Assembly (NCBI GenBank): GCA_032718475.1
Contig: JAUCBJ010006937.1
Span: 183,788 to 247,787 of the forward strand
Length of the DNA stretch: 64,000 bases
Direction of reading: 5' to 3'
From: Nemertoderma westbladi
Lineage: Eukaryota; Xenacoelomorpha; Nemertodermatida; Nemertodermatidae
Of this stretch, positions 11,398 to 22,954 are shown piece by piece. Each line of letters opens with the position of its first letter. Position 1 is the first letter of the stretch. Position numbers and translations under genes: made by a program. Under the pieces are notes generated by a model, which worked only from the letters and a program-made list of their open reading frames with translations, made no database searches and was not told the DNA's origin.

Positions 11398-12263
11398 GGA
11401 TAGTTCTAAATTAGGAAAACACTAGTAAAACGGTAAAACACTAGGAAAACATAAGAAAAACACGGTAAAACACCCGGAAAACAGTGAAAATATTGATCAG
11501 CAGGAAATTAAACACATGTAATTCTCTGAATTGACAATCCTAAATGTACTCCTCGCATAGCACCCCTTAAGTAATCACCGTAAAACATAGGGAAAACACT
11601 ATAAAACACTATAAACCTTCCGGAAAACAGTGAAAAAATTGATCAGCATTAAATTTTACCTATATACTGCAGAAAAATAAATTGAAAGAGTCTAATACTG
11701 CCCAGAAAGCTTGTTGCCCGGCAACCAAAGAACTGTAACCAATCAGCATACGGTGCAGTATCAGTACAACAGTACTATCCTTGTTTTACCGGTCAGTCGG
11801 TAGAGGCGCAAATTACCAGTATTGCTGTATTCTGGTAGGCCTATTACCTTGCACCTCTGCCAACTGACCGGTAAAACAAGGATAGTACTGCTGTACTGAT
11901 ACTGCACCGTATGCTGATTGGTTACAGTTCTTTGGTTCCCTGGCAACAAGCTTTCTGGGCAGTATTAGACTCTTTCAATTTATTTGTTTGCATCATATAG
12001 GTAAAATTTAATGCTGATCAATTTTTTCACTGTTTTCCGGAAGGTTTATAGTGTTTTTATAGTGTTTTCCCTACGTTTTACGGTGATTACTTAAGGGGTG
12101 CTATGCGAGGAGTACATTTAGGATTGACAATTCAGAGAAGTACATGTGTTAAATTCCCTGCTGATCAATATTTTCACTGTTTTCCGTGTGTTTTACAGTA
12201 CTTTTCCTATGTTTTCATAGTGTTTTACTGTTTTACTAGCGTTTTCCTAATTTAGAATCATCC
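11398..12263. mobile_element. Mutator-like foldback element (about 400-bp terminal inverted repeats)
   Basis: Two arms of about 400 bp (11398-11808 and 11852-12263) are near-perfect reverse complements around a centre of about 45 bp. Ends read GGATAGTTCTAAATTAGG on the left and, as reverse complement, GGATGATTCTAAATTAGG on the right. TTTATAATT directly abuts both ends (11389-11397 and 12264-12272), a perfect 9-bp target duplication. Long inverted repeats plus a 9-bp duplication are typical of Mutator-like elements. No transposase is encoded. Each arm carries a CCAAT box (CCAATCAGCA and its complement). Confidence 0.8.
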
Positions 12264-12365
12264 TTTATAATTTTTAATTGCTTTAAACATAATTAACATT
12301 GTAAATTCATACACTGATTCCATTCTCCCCCATAGAGCCTAAGGCATGGCAAACTAATTTTCAAA

Positions 12366-12775
12366 TTAACTAACATTCTCGCTATGGGGGTTTTAAGGGG
12401 TGCTGATTTCATTTCTGATGTCAGTTTTCAGGTTTACATAAATCTAGTCTGTCTGTTTGTCGGTCTTTCTGTCAGTCAGTCAGTCTGTCAAAACTTAAAA
12501 AAGAATATAAACTAACTAACATTCTCGTTATGGGGGTTTTAATGGGTGCTGATTTTATTTCAGATGTCAGTTTTCACGTTTAAAAAAATCTAGTCTGTCT
12601 GGCTGTCGGTCTTTCTGTCAGTCAGTATGTGAAAACTTAAGAAAGTATACTAACTAACCAACATTCTCGCTATGCTGGTTTTAAGGGTTGCTGATTTCAT
12701 TTCTGATGTCAGTTTACACGTTTACATAAATCTAGTCTGTCTGTCTGTCGGTCTCTCTGTCAGTCTGAACTACTG
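12366..12775. repeat. Tandem repeat, about 145-bp period, 3 copies
   Basis: Three copies begin with ACATTCTCGCTATG (starts about 12371, 12520, 12661). Each contains GATGTCAGTTT, AAATCTAGTCTGTCTG and a TCTGTCAGTC-rich end. Confidence 0.85.
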
Positions 12776-13069
12776 TACTGTGGTTGGCATTACGCCATAT
12801 ACCTAACACTAATAATACAGTCTACAATACAGCCTATCTACAGTACAGAATTGATTTTTTGCCATGAAGAGCAATAAATGTCATTAATACTATCCACCAG
12901 TATACCTACTCCAAGAGCCTTCCAATAAAACATGTATTCCAGCATGACGTCCACTGCACGTGTTCGTGCTGTCCAAGGTGACGTGCAGTGGACTTCATCG
13001 GCTCTAAGGGGTTAAGCAACACGGTCCCTACTTCGCCCTGTCGACACCCCAGCCATTTTTCACCAATCC

Positions 13070-13390
13070 TTTTTTAGAGTTTTTTAATTTTTTTGGTATT
13101 GGTGAAAGTTCTAGAACATTAGTAGATATGTTTTTTATGATAGCTACCGGTACCGGTAGTGTTTTTTTGCTAGCTAGTATTTTTTGAAATTATGAAATTA
13201 TAAAAAATGTGAAAGTCCATGATATTTTAGGTTAAACTGTTGAAGAATATATTAATGACCAAAATAATTTCCAAAAATTACTAGCTATATACCATAAAAA
13301 ATCTACTAAGGTTCTAGAACATTCACTAATATAAAAAAGCACTCAAAATCACAAAAAATAAAGGTAAAAAAATCATCGGGACCCTTTTGC
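13070..13390. repeat. A/T-rich dispersed repeat, arm 2, internally palindromic
   Basis: The part 13070-13270 is the reverse complement of 10265-10560. The following 13270-13380 repeats part of it in the opposite sense (CTACTAAGGTTCTAGAAC against GTTCTAGAACATTAGTAG), so the copy is itself a diverged hairpin. From 13390 to 14280 the sequence is AT-rich with no gene seen. Confidence 0.55.
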
Positions 13391-14312
13391 TTAAGGAGTC
13401 AAAATTGTACAACAAATTCCCGAAGTTTGCGACGTTTGCGAATTTCGTGAAGAATCCGTCAGTTTCTGTGCCCTAATGGGTTCGTGACGAAACAATCAAA
13501 TCTTACACACTTAACACACACGAACTAATTTAATGTGTGTATTAGTATGCTTGAATAATTAAATAGAAATTAAATTAATGAACGCTATTTCAACATGAAA
13601 TCTACGGAATCAATACACAACACACGCACACTACTGAATTTAAAAATTTATATAGATTGCAACTTATATTTTTACAACTCTTGCAACTTATATTTCTACC
13701 TTTTAGGCTTAATGGGTGACTAATTTAATTATTCACCCCTATATATTTGTAGCCTTTTTAATTTATGCCTCTAATTGAATCAAACATTAAACTAAAATAT
13801 ATGTCACAATATTGGTCTGTCGGTAGCTGGTCAATGAATCTCTCATAAATTTGTTAATTAGTCGCTGTTCATTCATTGAACATTTCAACACGTGCTGCTC
13901 GAAGACCCCAAAACGTGTTTTACTTTTACTGTTTAAGATGTTACTTTAAGATGTTTTACTGTGGATAATCACCCATGGTGGTGAACATATATTAATATGT
14001 ATTAACATATGATCCCTGATATAATATTGATAAATATTGATATTAAATATAATATCTAATATATAATATTAAATATAAGATATTAAATAAATATTGAAAA
14101 TATTGATGTAAAGTTTGTATTTGTTTGTATGAGTATGAGTTACTATTAGTAATAGTGTTCTTATAGACGTGTGGGTATAGAATGGTTGTGACATATTTGA
14201 CGTAGATTTGCTTCTTGGTATAGATGCTATTGTGCAGTTGGGGGTGTCCAAATCTGTTCCAATAATAATAAAACTATGTCTTCCATACTACTACTACTTC
14301 TACTAGGTCGAT

Positions 14313-16408
14313 CAATAGATTTATTTATACATTATGTAAAAACAATAACAAATACACCAAACAATGTACCGGTATAAAGGTATTGTCCAACATAACATAT
14401 AAGATTACCCCTAAAGCTTTGCAGCTTATTTCCAAGGGGGTCCTTTATGTTATTTGGTTACAAATACAATATTACACTACGCTAACCTAAAACCAATATA
14501 AACCTAATTGCACTATGTACATGTACAACATTACCGAGAGCGTGACAATGCCCGACTCAACGATAAAGATGTAATGTACAGAACAATTTATTATAAAACG
14601 TAATTACAGTATAAATAGTAAATAATTAATAAACTAATAACTTACTGTAGGACTATTGTACCTATTTTTACATTGCACACGGAGATGAGATTTAACTGCA
14701 GATTTAAAAGAATGTTGATTATTTAGGTTTTTAATTTCATTCGGCAGAGCGTTCCAATTTTTTATGCCGTTAAAAAAGAAAGTATCAGATTCAAAGGATT
14801 TACAATTCGGGAGGTAGAAGTTTGAAGCACTAGCTCTGGTACTGTAAGAGTGTGTATCGCGTACTCTGTTGAATTTTTGTTTTAGGTAATTGGGACATTT
14901 ACCATTATACACTTTATGCACATGGTTAAGGCGTAGCTGCTTAACTCTACTATCTAAGTTAAGTAGTCCAGATTCAGAAAAGTCATCTGGAGTTAGGTGG
15001 TGCCTAGGTTTGTAGTCTTTAATAAATCGTACTACTTTATTCTGAGCTACTTGTAATTTACATTTAAGCTGTTTGGTTAAGCCTTCATACCAAGAAGAGC
15101 ACGCATAGTCCATGTGACACTGTATTAAAGAAGAGCAAAGTAACTTGCGGGAGTCGGTGTTCAAACTATTTTTATTTCTGTATAGAAACCTAAGCCTACT
15201 GTTAACTTTCGAGAAAATATTTTTCACTGTACTTTCTCCTGATATGCAGTTATCCAATGTGGCGCCTAAATATTTAACTTCCTTTTTATTTTCAATCTTA
15301 TGTCCATTACTAGTGACTTCAAACTTAGTTACCTTCTTTAACTTTCTTTTGGAACCAAACAAAATACTTTCAGTTTTACCGTAGTGAATGGATAGCTTAT
15401 TATCAACCAACCACTCATTACAGGATTCTAGAACTGCACTTAACTTTTGGGAAATATGGATAGGATCTTTATGAGAGAAAATAAGAGCACTGTCGTCGGC
15501 ATATAAAATGAGTTTAAAATCGGGATCTATACTACTTATCATATCATTTACATAGCATACAAAAAGCAGAGGACCTAATATACTACCTTGCGGTACACCA
15601 CAGGTAATCTCTTGTACAGTAGACAGCGATTTGCTAATGACTACAGTTTGACCTCTGTCTGACAGGTAGGACTTGAACCAGTCTATAGAACCTACACCCA
15701 TCAGGCCTAACTTACCAAGCAGAATTTCGTGATCTACAGTATCGAAAGCCTTTTGTAGGTCCAACATTACCATACCAGTATATAAACCCTTTGCGTTATT
15801 ACATCTAATTGTATCAGTTAAGTTAATAAGGCAGGTGTCTGTAGAATATGATTTACGAAAACCGGACTGAAGTTCATAGATCAGATTTAGCCTACTAAGA
15901 TGTGCCTCCAGCTGTAGAAAAACAGAACGTTCTAGAATTTTAGATACAATACTTAAGATACTAACAGGTCTGTAATTACAGGGTTCTACTTTACTATTCT
16001 TTTTATACAGAGGAACAACCTTAGCTAATTTCAGTTCGTCTGGTACTACATTATCTACGATAGAGTAATTAATAATAAAAGTAATAGGCACTTTAAGTAC
16101 TTCAGCACCATCCTTAAGAAAACGGGCAGGTATTAGGTCTAGACCGGTACTTTTTGAGGCTGAGAGGCTAAGTGATTTTTAAAAACGAAATCCTCAGAAA
16201 CGGGTTTTAAAAATAACTTTTCTGAATTTTGTAACTTTTCTAAATAAAAATTATTTAGAGTTTCGGACCATATACTATATTTATTACTTGATAACGGTAA
16301 CTTCTTAACTAAATTGGAGGCAACATTAGTAAAATAATTATTAAATAAATAAATAAATTATTAAATAAATTAATTAAATTAAATAAATTATTAAATAAAT
16401 TAAATAAA
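14313..16408 (-). mobile_element. LINE-C (CR1/Jockey-like) inserted in the tail of a LINE-A copy
   Basis: A 5'-truncated non-LTR element on the minus strand with a long intact RT frame (separate entry). Its 3' untranslated region runs to about 14313. Directly beyond it, 14282-14312 reads, on the minus strand, CGACCTAG plus TAG repeats, the LINE-A tail. The LINE-A coding end is at about 16409. In the uninterrupted copy at 7830 the sequences GAGTTCG and CGACCTAG are adjacent, so LINE-C with an AT-rich lead (16330-16408) inserted there. TCGA at both junctions may be part of the target duplication. Confidence 0.8.
14634..16091 (-). CDS. Non-LTR reverse transcriptase, 485 codons open (LINE-C ORF2)
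   Basis: The frame covers the whole RT domain: CNYRPVSIL (residues 38-46), [12 protein letters not shown] (110-121) with the first catalytic Asp, [14 protein letters not shown] (164-177) and ILYADD (195-200) with the catalytic Asp pair. A C-terminal region typical of CR1/Jockey-group LINEs follows ([10 protein letters not shown] near the end). The ATG at 16091 is internal to ORF2: coding similarity ([12 protein letters not shown]) continues upstream in the same frame to about 16160, then shifts frame near 16165, and goes on to about 16320. No endonuclease part remains. The absence of stops over 485 codons suggests a fairly recent insertion. It encodes enzyme for target-primed reverse transcription; the element itself is 5'-truncated. 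Confidence 0.9.
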   Translation of the reverse strand: MPITFIINYSIVDNVVPDELKLAKVVPLYKKNSKVEPCNYRPVSILSIVSKILERSVFLQLEAHLSRLNLIYELQSGFRKSYSTDTCLINLTDTIRCNNAKGLYTGMVMLDLQKAFDTVDHEILLGKLGLMGVGSIDWFKSYLSDRGQTVVISKSLSTVQEITCGVPQGSILGPLLFVCYVNDMISSIDPDFKLILYADDSALIFSHKDPIHISQKLSAVLESCNEWLVDNKLSIHYGKTESILFGSKRKLKKVTKFEVTSNGHKIENKKEVKYLGATLDNCISGESTVKNIFSKVNSRLRFLYRNKNSLNTDSRKLLCSSLIQCHMDYACSSWYEGLTKQLKCKLQVAQNKVVRFIKDYKPRHHLTPDDFSESGLLNLDSRVKQLRLNHVHKVYNGKCPNYLKQKFNRVRDTHSYSTRASASNFYLPNCKSFESDTFFFNGIKNWNALPNEIKNLNNQHSFKSAVKSHLRVQCKNRYNSPTVSY

Positions 16409-17740
16409 TTAAAATCGAACTCGGACAGTGGAAATGAGATCCTTCCAGGCTTCCCGATTCTCCATAGTTGTCGCAATTTCGTTTCTCCCAAGTTCAGTAT
16501 CCCTTTCAAGTTGATCTATATATGTTATGGCCGGTGGTCCACGACTACGCTTTCCATGAGTTGGTTGCCAGGAAAGTAGATCTGGTATGACCTCGTCTTT
16601 ACTTCGCCAGCAGTGCCCACTGAATCTTAATCTGCGTTCATGGAGGGTGGTTGATACAGGTGGTATTGTACCATAAAGCTCGGCGTTTGTCATGTGTTGT
16701 CTCCAGCTGATGTTTAGGGCTGCCCTTAGTAGTCTTGTGTAGCAACCAACAATTCGTTGTTCAAGTGATTTAGCCAGTGTCCATGTCTCACCCAAGTATA
16801 AAAATACACTTTCCACTGTGGCTAGAAAGAACTTAGTCTTCAGGTGCCTGGAGAGATCTGATTTCCAGATTGTATTCATGTTTGATAGAGCTACCCAAAC
16901 CTTTGCTTTCCTAACTTCTATGTACCTTTTGCTACTCTCTATCCGTGATCCAAGGTACTGGAAGCAGTCGACCTTCCTTAGTTGATTATTATCAATGGTT
17001 ATAAAGTTTCCATCAACATTAAAGGTCATAAATTCGGTCTTGGTAGCATTTTTATGCAATCCAACCTCCTTAGCAGCCCTCTCCACTTTATTTAGTAGAA
17101 GCTGTGCATCTCCTATCGTATTAAAGAGCAGAGATCTGATTTCCAGATGGTATCCATTTTTGATAGAGCTACCCAAGCCTTTGCTTTCCTAACTTCTATG
17201 TCCTTTTTGCTACTCTCTATCCATGATACAAGGTAGTGGAAGTCGTCTAGATTCCTTAATTAATTAATATCAATGGTTGTCAAGTTTCCATCAACATTAA
17301 AGGTTATGAATTCGGTCTTAGTAGCATTTATATGCAATCCAACCTCCTTAGCAGCCCTCTCCACTTTATTTAGTAGAAGCGGGGTATCTGTTAGCGTATT
17401 AGAGAGCAGGGTGATGTCATCCACATAGTCGGTGTATGTGACTGTAGTTGCCGGATATCTACTAGTTTTGCATTCTTGAAGTGTGAATCCCAGATCTTCT
17501 CCCTTTTTGCCCATCCTCATTGCATAATGCAGCACAACTACAAATAGTAATGGTGCTAATGTGGCACCTTACAGCACGCCAGCCAGGATTGAGAAAAGTT
17601 TCACAATTTGATGAGAGTACCTGTGTGTCTGTGTCACAATGTAACCATCCAATGCCAACAACAATTACTTCTGGTATTCCATAAGCTCTTAGGATTTCAA
17701 ACATTTTACCTCTATGGTGTCTTCCATGGTATTCCTAAAT
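16409..17740 (-). pseudogene. LINE-A copy 2 with internal tandem duplication
   Basis: Minus-strand RT remnant. From the right it reads ILRAYGIPEVIVVGIG, then (in another frame) YTDYVDDITLLSNT with the YVDD catalytic motif, LLLNKVERAAKEVGLH, then thumb and C-terminal blocks matching the copy at 7251. The segment from the RT palm to AKVWVALS is present twice because of a 278-bp tandem duplication (separate entry). The duplication fuses a downstream piece in front of a second copy of the VERAAKEVGLH segment. The 255-codon frame 16409-17176 is therefore a chimera, not a native ORF. Other frames carry stops. Confidence 0.8.
16854..17408. repeat. 278-bp tandem duplication inside LINE-A copy 2
   Basis: AGATCTGATTTCCAGAT starts both units (16854 and 17132). 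Both continue through TTTGCTTTCCTAACTTC, CCATCAACATTAAAGGT and GCAGCCCTCTCCAC. The units differ at scattered bases. Confidence 0.85.
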
Positions 17741-17892
17741 TCCGGCGTAAATGTAATAAATGATGTTTGTGTTACAATTGCATACATGTGAAGACATTAC
17801 AAACAATGAACTGATGTCCAATGATGATAAATGCGCAATGAACTTACATCATACCAATAGTGTTAGTCCTACCTGCCTTTCGAATAACGATA

Positions 17893-18025
17893 ATATCAAA
17901 CCAAATGTGCACAAATTAAATTGAACAACCGCTTAGATCCTGAACCCCCAAAGCAATTACTTACAAGGTCGACTAGTGAGCGTAGACCCGTTGTCAGATA
18001 CGGAGATCAGGTTTAAAAAGGGGGG
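17893..18025 (+). pseudogene. Ty3/Gypsy polyprotein C-terminal scrap and polypurine tract
   Basis: One frame ends NNRLDPEPPKQLLTRSTSE followed by RRPVVRYGDQV and a stop, a form common at the end of Ty3/Gypsy polyproteins. AAAAAGGGGGG follows (about 18015-18025) and then TGTGAGAAGG, matching a polypurine tract and an LTR start. Confidence 0.55.
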
Positions 18026-18239
18026 TGTGAGAAGGATATCATATCTTAGATAGACCAGTAGTAGACTGTCTAATTAGGGGGGATGTAGTGTTGTTATTTA
18101 TTAGTTGACACATTGTTAGTATTTGGTGTGGTGCCTTTTGTTTTGAAGATTGGTTTTTGGGATTCACATGGGTTGTAGAAATAGCTAATTGTATAATGTA
18201 TATGTGAGTGTTTTAGTGACAGGTTGATTAAGAGGTTAT
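18026..18239 (+). repeat. Probable Gypsy LTR, split by the piggyBac-like element
   Basis: Starts TGTGAGAAGG directly after the polypurine tract. The sequence should resume after 19820, but the 3' LTR end was not located. Confidence 0.35.
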
Positions 18240-18243
18240 TTAA

Positions 18244-19816
18244 CCCTATTAGTACCGGGCTATAAAATGTTGTACAAATACCGGGGGGGGGGGGGTGGGG
18301 GGGTCATATTGACCCCCCCCCCCCCCCCCCCCCCCCCTCTAAAATCTACAAATTTTTACGAAAACGTCTGATTTATTGTTTGTAAGTAGGTATCACTTGT
18401 CTGGATACGACCGAAAAAAAATTTCTGGACTGGGGTGGTTATATTGGAGCAACAAAATTACAAGTAGTGCACAATTTTCAACAAATTTGAAAGTTACATT
18501 TTCGGATAATTATTTTTCAATACAGGTTTTCTGGGGTGCAAAATACATTTGAAAATATTAAAAAATGATATGATTACTATAAATGGCTGTTTAGTCCTCT
18601 GCGTAGGAAAAAAATGAAAAAAACAAGTAACCAGCACTTTTCAGTTAGAACACAAAATTTTTTATTCACTTATACGATGCTATAAATTCACATTTTCAGG
18701 TTTTCGAGGGCGCTGATTATAATGGAATACATTTCTAATATGCCAGATCATTGCTACTTGTATTTTTCGGCGTAATTTGGCAAATTTTGGTGCTAGCACC
18801 AAATTTCGTACCCATCACCAAAAAGTACAAGTTTGCGATGTCCAGTGCTGTTTTTATTGATTCCATCGGATTCAGGACCCTCATAAACCCGTATAAGGCA
18901 AGAAACAAGGTGATACTATCTACTTATCAATTTGCATATTTTCCCAAATTTGGTGCTGGCACAACAATTTTCACCCACCGGCGAAAAATACAAGTTTGAG
19001 AACTCTTATGAAATTTTTACTGATTCCATTGAATTCAGAACCATCACAAACCCGTATAACGCAAGAAACAAGGTGACACAATCAATTTATATATTTGATG
19101 GTTTTCAAAATTTGGTGCTAGCACCACATTTTGCCCCCCATCCGAAAAATACAAGTTTGAGATGTCTAGTTCGATAATTATATTTTCCATTGAATTCAGT
19201 ACAGCCATAAACCTCTAAAACGCAAGAAATAAATTGTCACAAGCAATTTTATCTATTGAATGGATTTTCAAAATTTCGTGCTAGCACCAAAAATTGCACA
19301 CAGCACCGAAAAATACAAGTTTGATACGCTTGGTGCAACTCGTATATATTTCATCGAATCCAGAATCCCATAAAACACCAATTGCGTAAAAAACAAGTTT
19401 CAAACGATCAATTTACAAAATTGACTTATTTCAAAATTTGGTGCTGGCACCAAAATTTGGCACCCAGCGAAAAAAACAAGTTTGACATTTATAAATCAAT
19501 TTATATGAATTCCATCAAATTTCTAACACCAAAAAACCGGTGTAAATAAAAAATACAGATGTTACAATTCATATTTAATGAAATGTAATTTTCAAAAAAC
19601 GTCTCAAAAAAAGTGCCAAAAGTAGGGTTAAAAAATGGTGCTATAACTCGAAAAGTACCCAATATTTTTGAAAACGGTTTTCACTACTAGGAAGACAATA
19701 GATTTTTAGGAAAAGTCATAAAATTTCAGATTCCCAACTGCGTTTGTTTCAGAATTATAATAAAAAAACCACGGGGGGGGGGTCATATTGACCCCCCCCC
19801 CCCGGGTTTAATAGGG
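18244..19816. mobile_element. piggyBac-like non-autonomous element carrying a 163-bp satellite
   Basis: The element begins CCCTATTAGTACCGGG and ends CCCGGGTTTAATAGGG, and is flanked on both sides by TTAA (18240-18243 and 19817-19820). That is the piggyBac target duplication and end type. Just inside each end is a long G run, TCATATTGAC and a C run (18286-18339 and 19773-19803), able to form a hairpin. The interior has a 163-bp tandem repeat and no transposase. A fragment of the same element lies at 50393-50893. Confidence 0.75.
18770..19500. repeat. 163-bp satellite-like tandem repeat, about 5 units
   Basis: The palindromic core TTTGGTGCTAGCACC (variants with CTGGCAC) recurs at about 18786, 18949, 19111, 19274 and 19438, so the period is 162-164 bp. 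Each unit also has GAAAAATACAAGTTTGA and ATTCCATCGAATTCAG-like words. Units are well diverged. Short ORFs across this array are by-products of the repeat. Confidence 0.9.
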
Positions 19817-19820
19817 TTAA

Positions 19821-20120
19821 TATGCTATTTTGTATATTTTTATATTGAATTAAGATTTTAGCAATTTTGATATTATCTTGGCGTTTTCTCGTTTACAACC
19901 CTACCAATGATAGTCATCTGAATCCGTGAAGTAACCACAGATGATGGATGATGGCACAAACCTTAACCAGTTCAACACCAGAATGGCCAGAAAGATAAAT
20001 CGTGAACACGATTCTAACAATATTTTCTTATCTTGACCTGCATTCACCCATTCACATATTTCATATAATTGGAATATCATACTATATTGGTTCACGGTCC
20101 TTGACATAGGTGACCATTAT
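19821..20120. other. Intergenic stretch, nothing recognised
   Basis: May include the continuation of the Gypsy LTR interrupted at 18240. No coding signal was seen. Confidence 0.4.
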
Positions 20121-20171
20121 TACCGTAATGTGTGTGTGTGTGTGTGTTAGTGTGTGTGTGTGTGTGTGTGT
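20121..20171. repeat. (TG)n microsatellite
   Basis: About 50 bases of alternating TG with one TAG interruption. Confidence 0.95.
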
Positions 20172-20479
20172 CCAGAGCGATATCTCAGTTATTTATTAAT
20201 CAATCGAAACAAAATTTGGACAAAAGTTAGATATAGGGATGGCGAAGGCTCATACAAAAAATTGGGTGTCGAGATGGTATTTGTGCGATGTGAGCGCTAT
20301 ATTTGCGTGTTTTCGCATGGTTTAGGAAAAAGCTATCTTGTCATAGGGAACGCAATGAATGATTCTGATATTTGGCATGGAGGTACCTGAATTATTTGTA
20401 AATCGATTAACGGAGGCCGATTTTTAAATTTGGACCTACATTATGACCTAATTGAAGATTTAATTAAGGTAATTAATTA

Positions 20480-21015
20480 GCACTGCTAGTACTGTCTGAT
20501 TGTCTGCCTGTAGTAGGCATACCGGACCGGTACTACCTGACCACTGTAGGCCTATCTGCCTATCTTCATACTGTCATAGGTCAGTACAGCAGTAGGTCCT
20601 AGCCTAGCCCTAGCAGTAAATATAATATTTCGCCATGTTCGCAGGCGACTTCGCACTGACTACCAGTAGGCCTATGCAGCTATGCTATGAGATTAACCGT
20701 CCAGTCGTTCAGATGCATATGGTACCGGTACTGGAACGGGTTACGGTTTAATCCTGCATTTGTCAATTACGACAATACCGGTACGACTTTGAGTACCGCT
20801 GTACCGGTACGCGGTAGCCTACCGTTACCGGTTGACCGGTAGGCGTAGGCGGTAGACCTACGGTGCGATGGTAGCCAGCCGGTAGGTGGTAGGCTTACCG
20901 TACCAGTATAAATGTTGGCGGATGGCGGGATGACGTCGTGTGGCGCGTAATTACTTACCGGTTGCCGGTAGACGCCTACCCAACTCGTAACTGGTGGTCG
21001 TGGTCGTGGTGGGAT
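20480..21015. repeat. ACCGGT/TAGGCCTA-rich low-complexity region
   Basis: Dense overlapping short palindromes (GTACCGGTAC, ACCGGT, TAGGCCTA), especially 20700-20960. The ORF on the minus strand here follows from composition and is not a convincing gene. Confidence 0.7.
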
Positions 21016-21331
21016 GAGCACAGGAGCATGAGGTCGCCTACGATGGGAACAAGTGAAAAGGAAACATAGGCCTACCCGAACGAAAACGTATTATTATTGT
21101 ACTGATTAAGTAGGAGGACCGTGAACCTTCCAGGCTTGCCAGCTTGTTGGTATCTCATACCCCCCATTATTGCTTGTTTTCCCTGATATCCAACATAGAC
21201 TATATATTACTAACAAAAAGATCCATTGAGTGTTAGGCTACCTTTTCTACCTTTCTTGGAATCAGGAACTAACTTATTCATTTTCATTGTTAGTAATTTT
21301 GTATGATATGACATATTTTTATGTATTACAG

Positions 21332-21477
21332 TGGTCTTGACTATACCGGAAACAGTCGAGTACTGCACAGAGGATATTACCGTGGAAATCCATATTTCCG
21401 GGATGCAGCGCCTATTGGAAGAGATGATGTTGAATCAATCAAAGTGATTTGTGAAGAATCGATATCAGGGGACGACG
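21332..21477 (+). CDS. Isolated internal exon, 146 bp, gene unknown
   Basis: A pyrimidine-rich tract ending TTTTTATGTATTACAG precedes base 21332, and GTAAGT follows base 21477, so both splice signals are good. The frame between is open and reads LDYTGNSRVLHRGYYRG, NPYFRDAAPIGRDD and VESIKVICEESISGDD. The phase is such that the first base completes a split codon. I do not recognise the protein and found no partner exons within the window. The composition (Gly, Tyr, Arg, then acidic) is that of a normal globular protein. Alternatively it is a chance combination of splice-like sites around an old repeat. Confidence 0.5.
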
Positions 21478-22680
21478 GTAAGTTTGTACGATTAAATTTA
21501 TTAAGTTGGGCAGCAAGATATTTTTTAAATAATACGAGGAAATGAGGAAAACTTGGAAAATATTATTTAAAAAAATGGAACAAAAGTCAAACTAACTTTA
21601 ACTATCAGGCTTCTGAAAGTTAAATATCTCTGAAAATTGAAACCAATTCAATCCGTCCCAATGAACAATTCGTCCCAAGGCAAATCACAAGTCACAAATT
21701 TGTGACAAGTCAAAATAGAAATACGGACTACTCTGTTAAACTTGGAACACAATGATATGTTCATGACATTTGAGAACTTTTAAAACTAGTGATGCTGACA
21801 GCCAAAACACTCAAATAAAAAAATATGTAAGCCAACAGTAAACTTAAAATATAAATTTACCATATCTGTGAGTGATAATATTAAACCAATGATGATATTG
21901 GATGAGCAATGGAGTCCATGGAGTGATTGACCATGGAGTCAGATAATGGCGTGATATGATGAGTATAGGAAGGTGTATCCATTTTGGATACATTCATTGG
22001 TGAAGGTTATTGATACCGTTAAGGTGGTCAATACACTATATTAAGGGCGTTCTTTTCATCTTACGGATTAGTACAGAGATGAGTAACATGTTAACTATAT
22101 ATTAACCAGATGTTTGTATTATTGGTGTATTTATTGGTGATGTTATTTGGTGTAGCTTCATTCTTGAGTGTAGTTCTACGTCAAATATCACCTTAACCCA
22201 ACTCATTGGTGTAGAAAGTGCATGCGATGTCCTCAATGTAGATGAGATAACATTATAGGTATTATTAGTGAGGTACGTATCATCAACTTCGTTAGTGTGA
22301 CTAATGGTTATTGGAAATCAATATACAAAGTAAACCACGTTTTATGACACTCCTCTGAGGTCCATCCAAAGCCTCAACTGCAGGTTGACCGACCGAAACC
22401 AGAGTGGCAGTGAACAAAGTGGAGGTAGATATTCAACTAGAGATACACTCCGCGATCGTAGTACGATTTCGAACTCTCACCACCAGACGAAATCTACTCA
22501 CAATATCCGATTCTTATCCCAATAATCCCTTATGAAAATGTTAAAAGTGATCTAAACTAGAACCAGAAACACAAACATGTAATAACTGTAAAACTTGCAT
22601 ACAAACTGTGTACATTTAACTTCCTCAAAATATCCGTGAGATTTCAAGGACCTCTGATTTCGAATGACCAACCAGGGCTG
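21478..22680. other. Intron-like or intergenic stretch, no gene seen
   Basis: AT-rich, with no ORF or repeat that I can support. If the exon at 21332 is real, this would be intron. Confidence 0.4.
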
Positions 22681-22701
22681 GTAATCCTGCACGGTTATTG
22701 A

Positions 22702-22805
22702 AATCCTGGGATTAGATTTGGTCCAATCTCAGGGTAAATCCCGGGATTAGAAATGGGACAATCCCAGGATAAATCCTGGGATTAGAAATGGTTCAATCCC
22801 GATTT
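22702..22805. repeat. Short tandem repeat, about 42-bp period
   Basis: Three imperfect units built on AATCCTGGGATTAGAAATGG followed by CAATCCCAGG. Confidence 0.7.
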
Positions 22806-22954
22806 TCAGGAATATTACAGGTGAAAAATACTATTGTCAATAAATTCATACTATTTAATATTTTTAATTCTATTGATTTACTACTATTATGGTCGAAAAA
22901 AGGGAAAATGATCGCAAACATGCTTTGATGAATCAAAAATTATAATTATTAATC

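Noticed and set aside
18751-19177. Two plus ORFs of about 80 codons
   Set aside because: Overlapping frames of the 163-bp satellite; no conservation pattern between units at protein level.
20767-21021. 84-codon minus ORF
   Set aside because: Composition effect of the ACCGGT/CGGTAG-rich low-complexity region.
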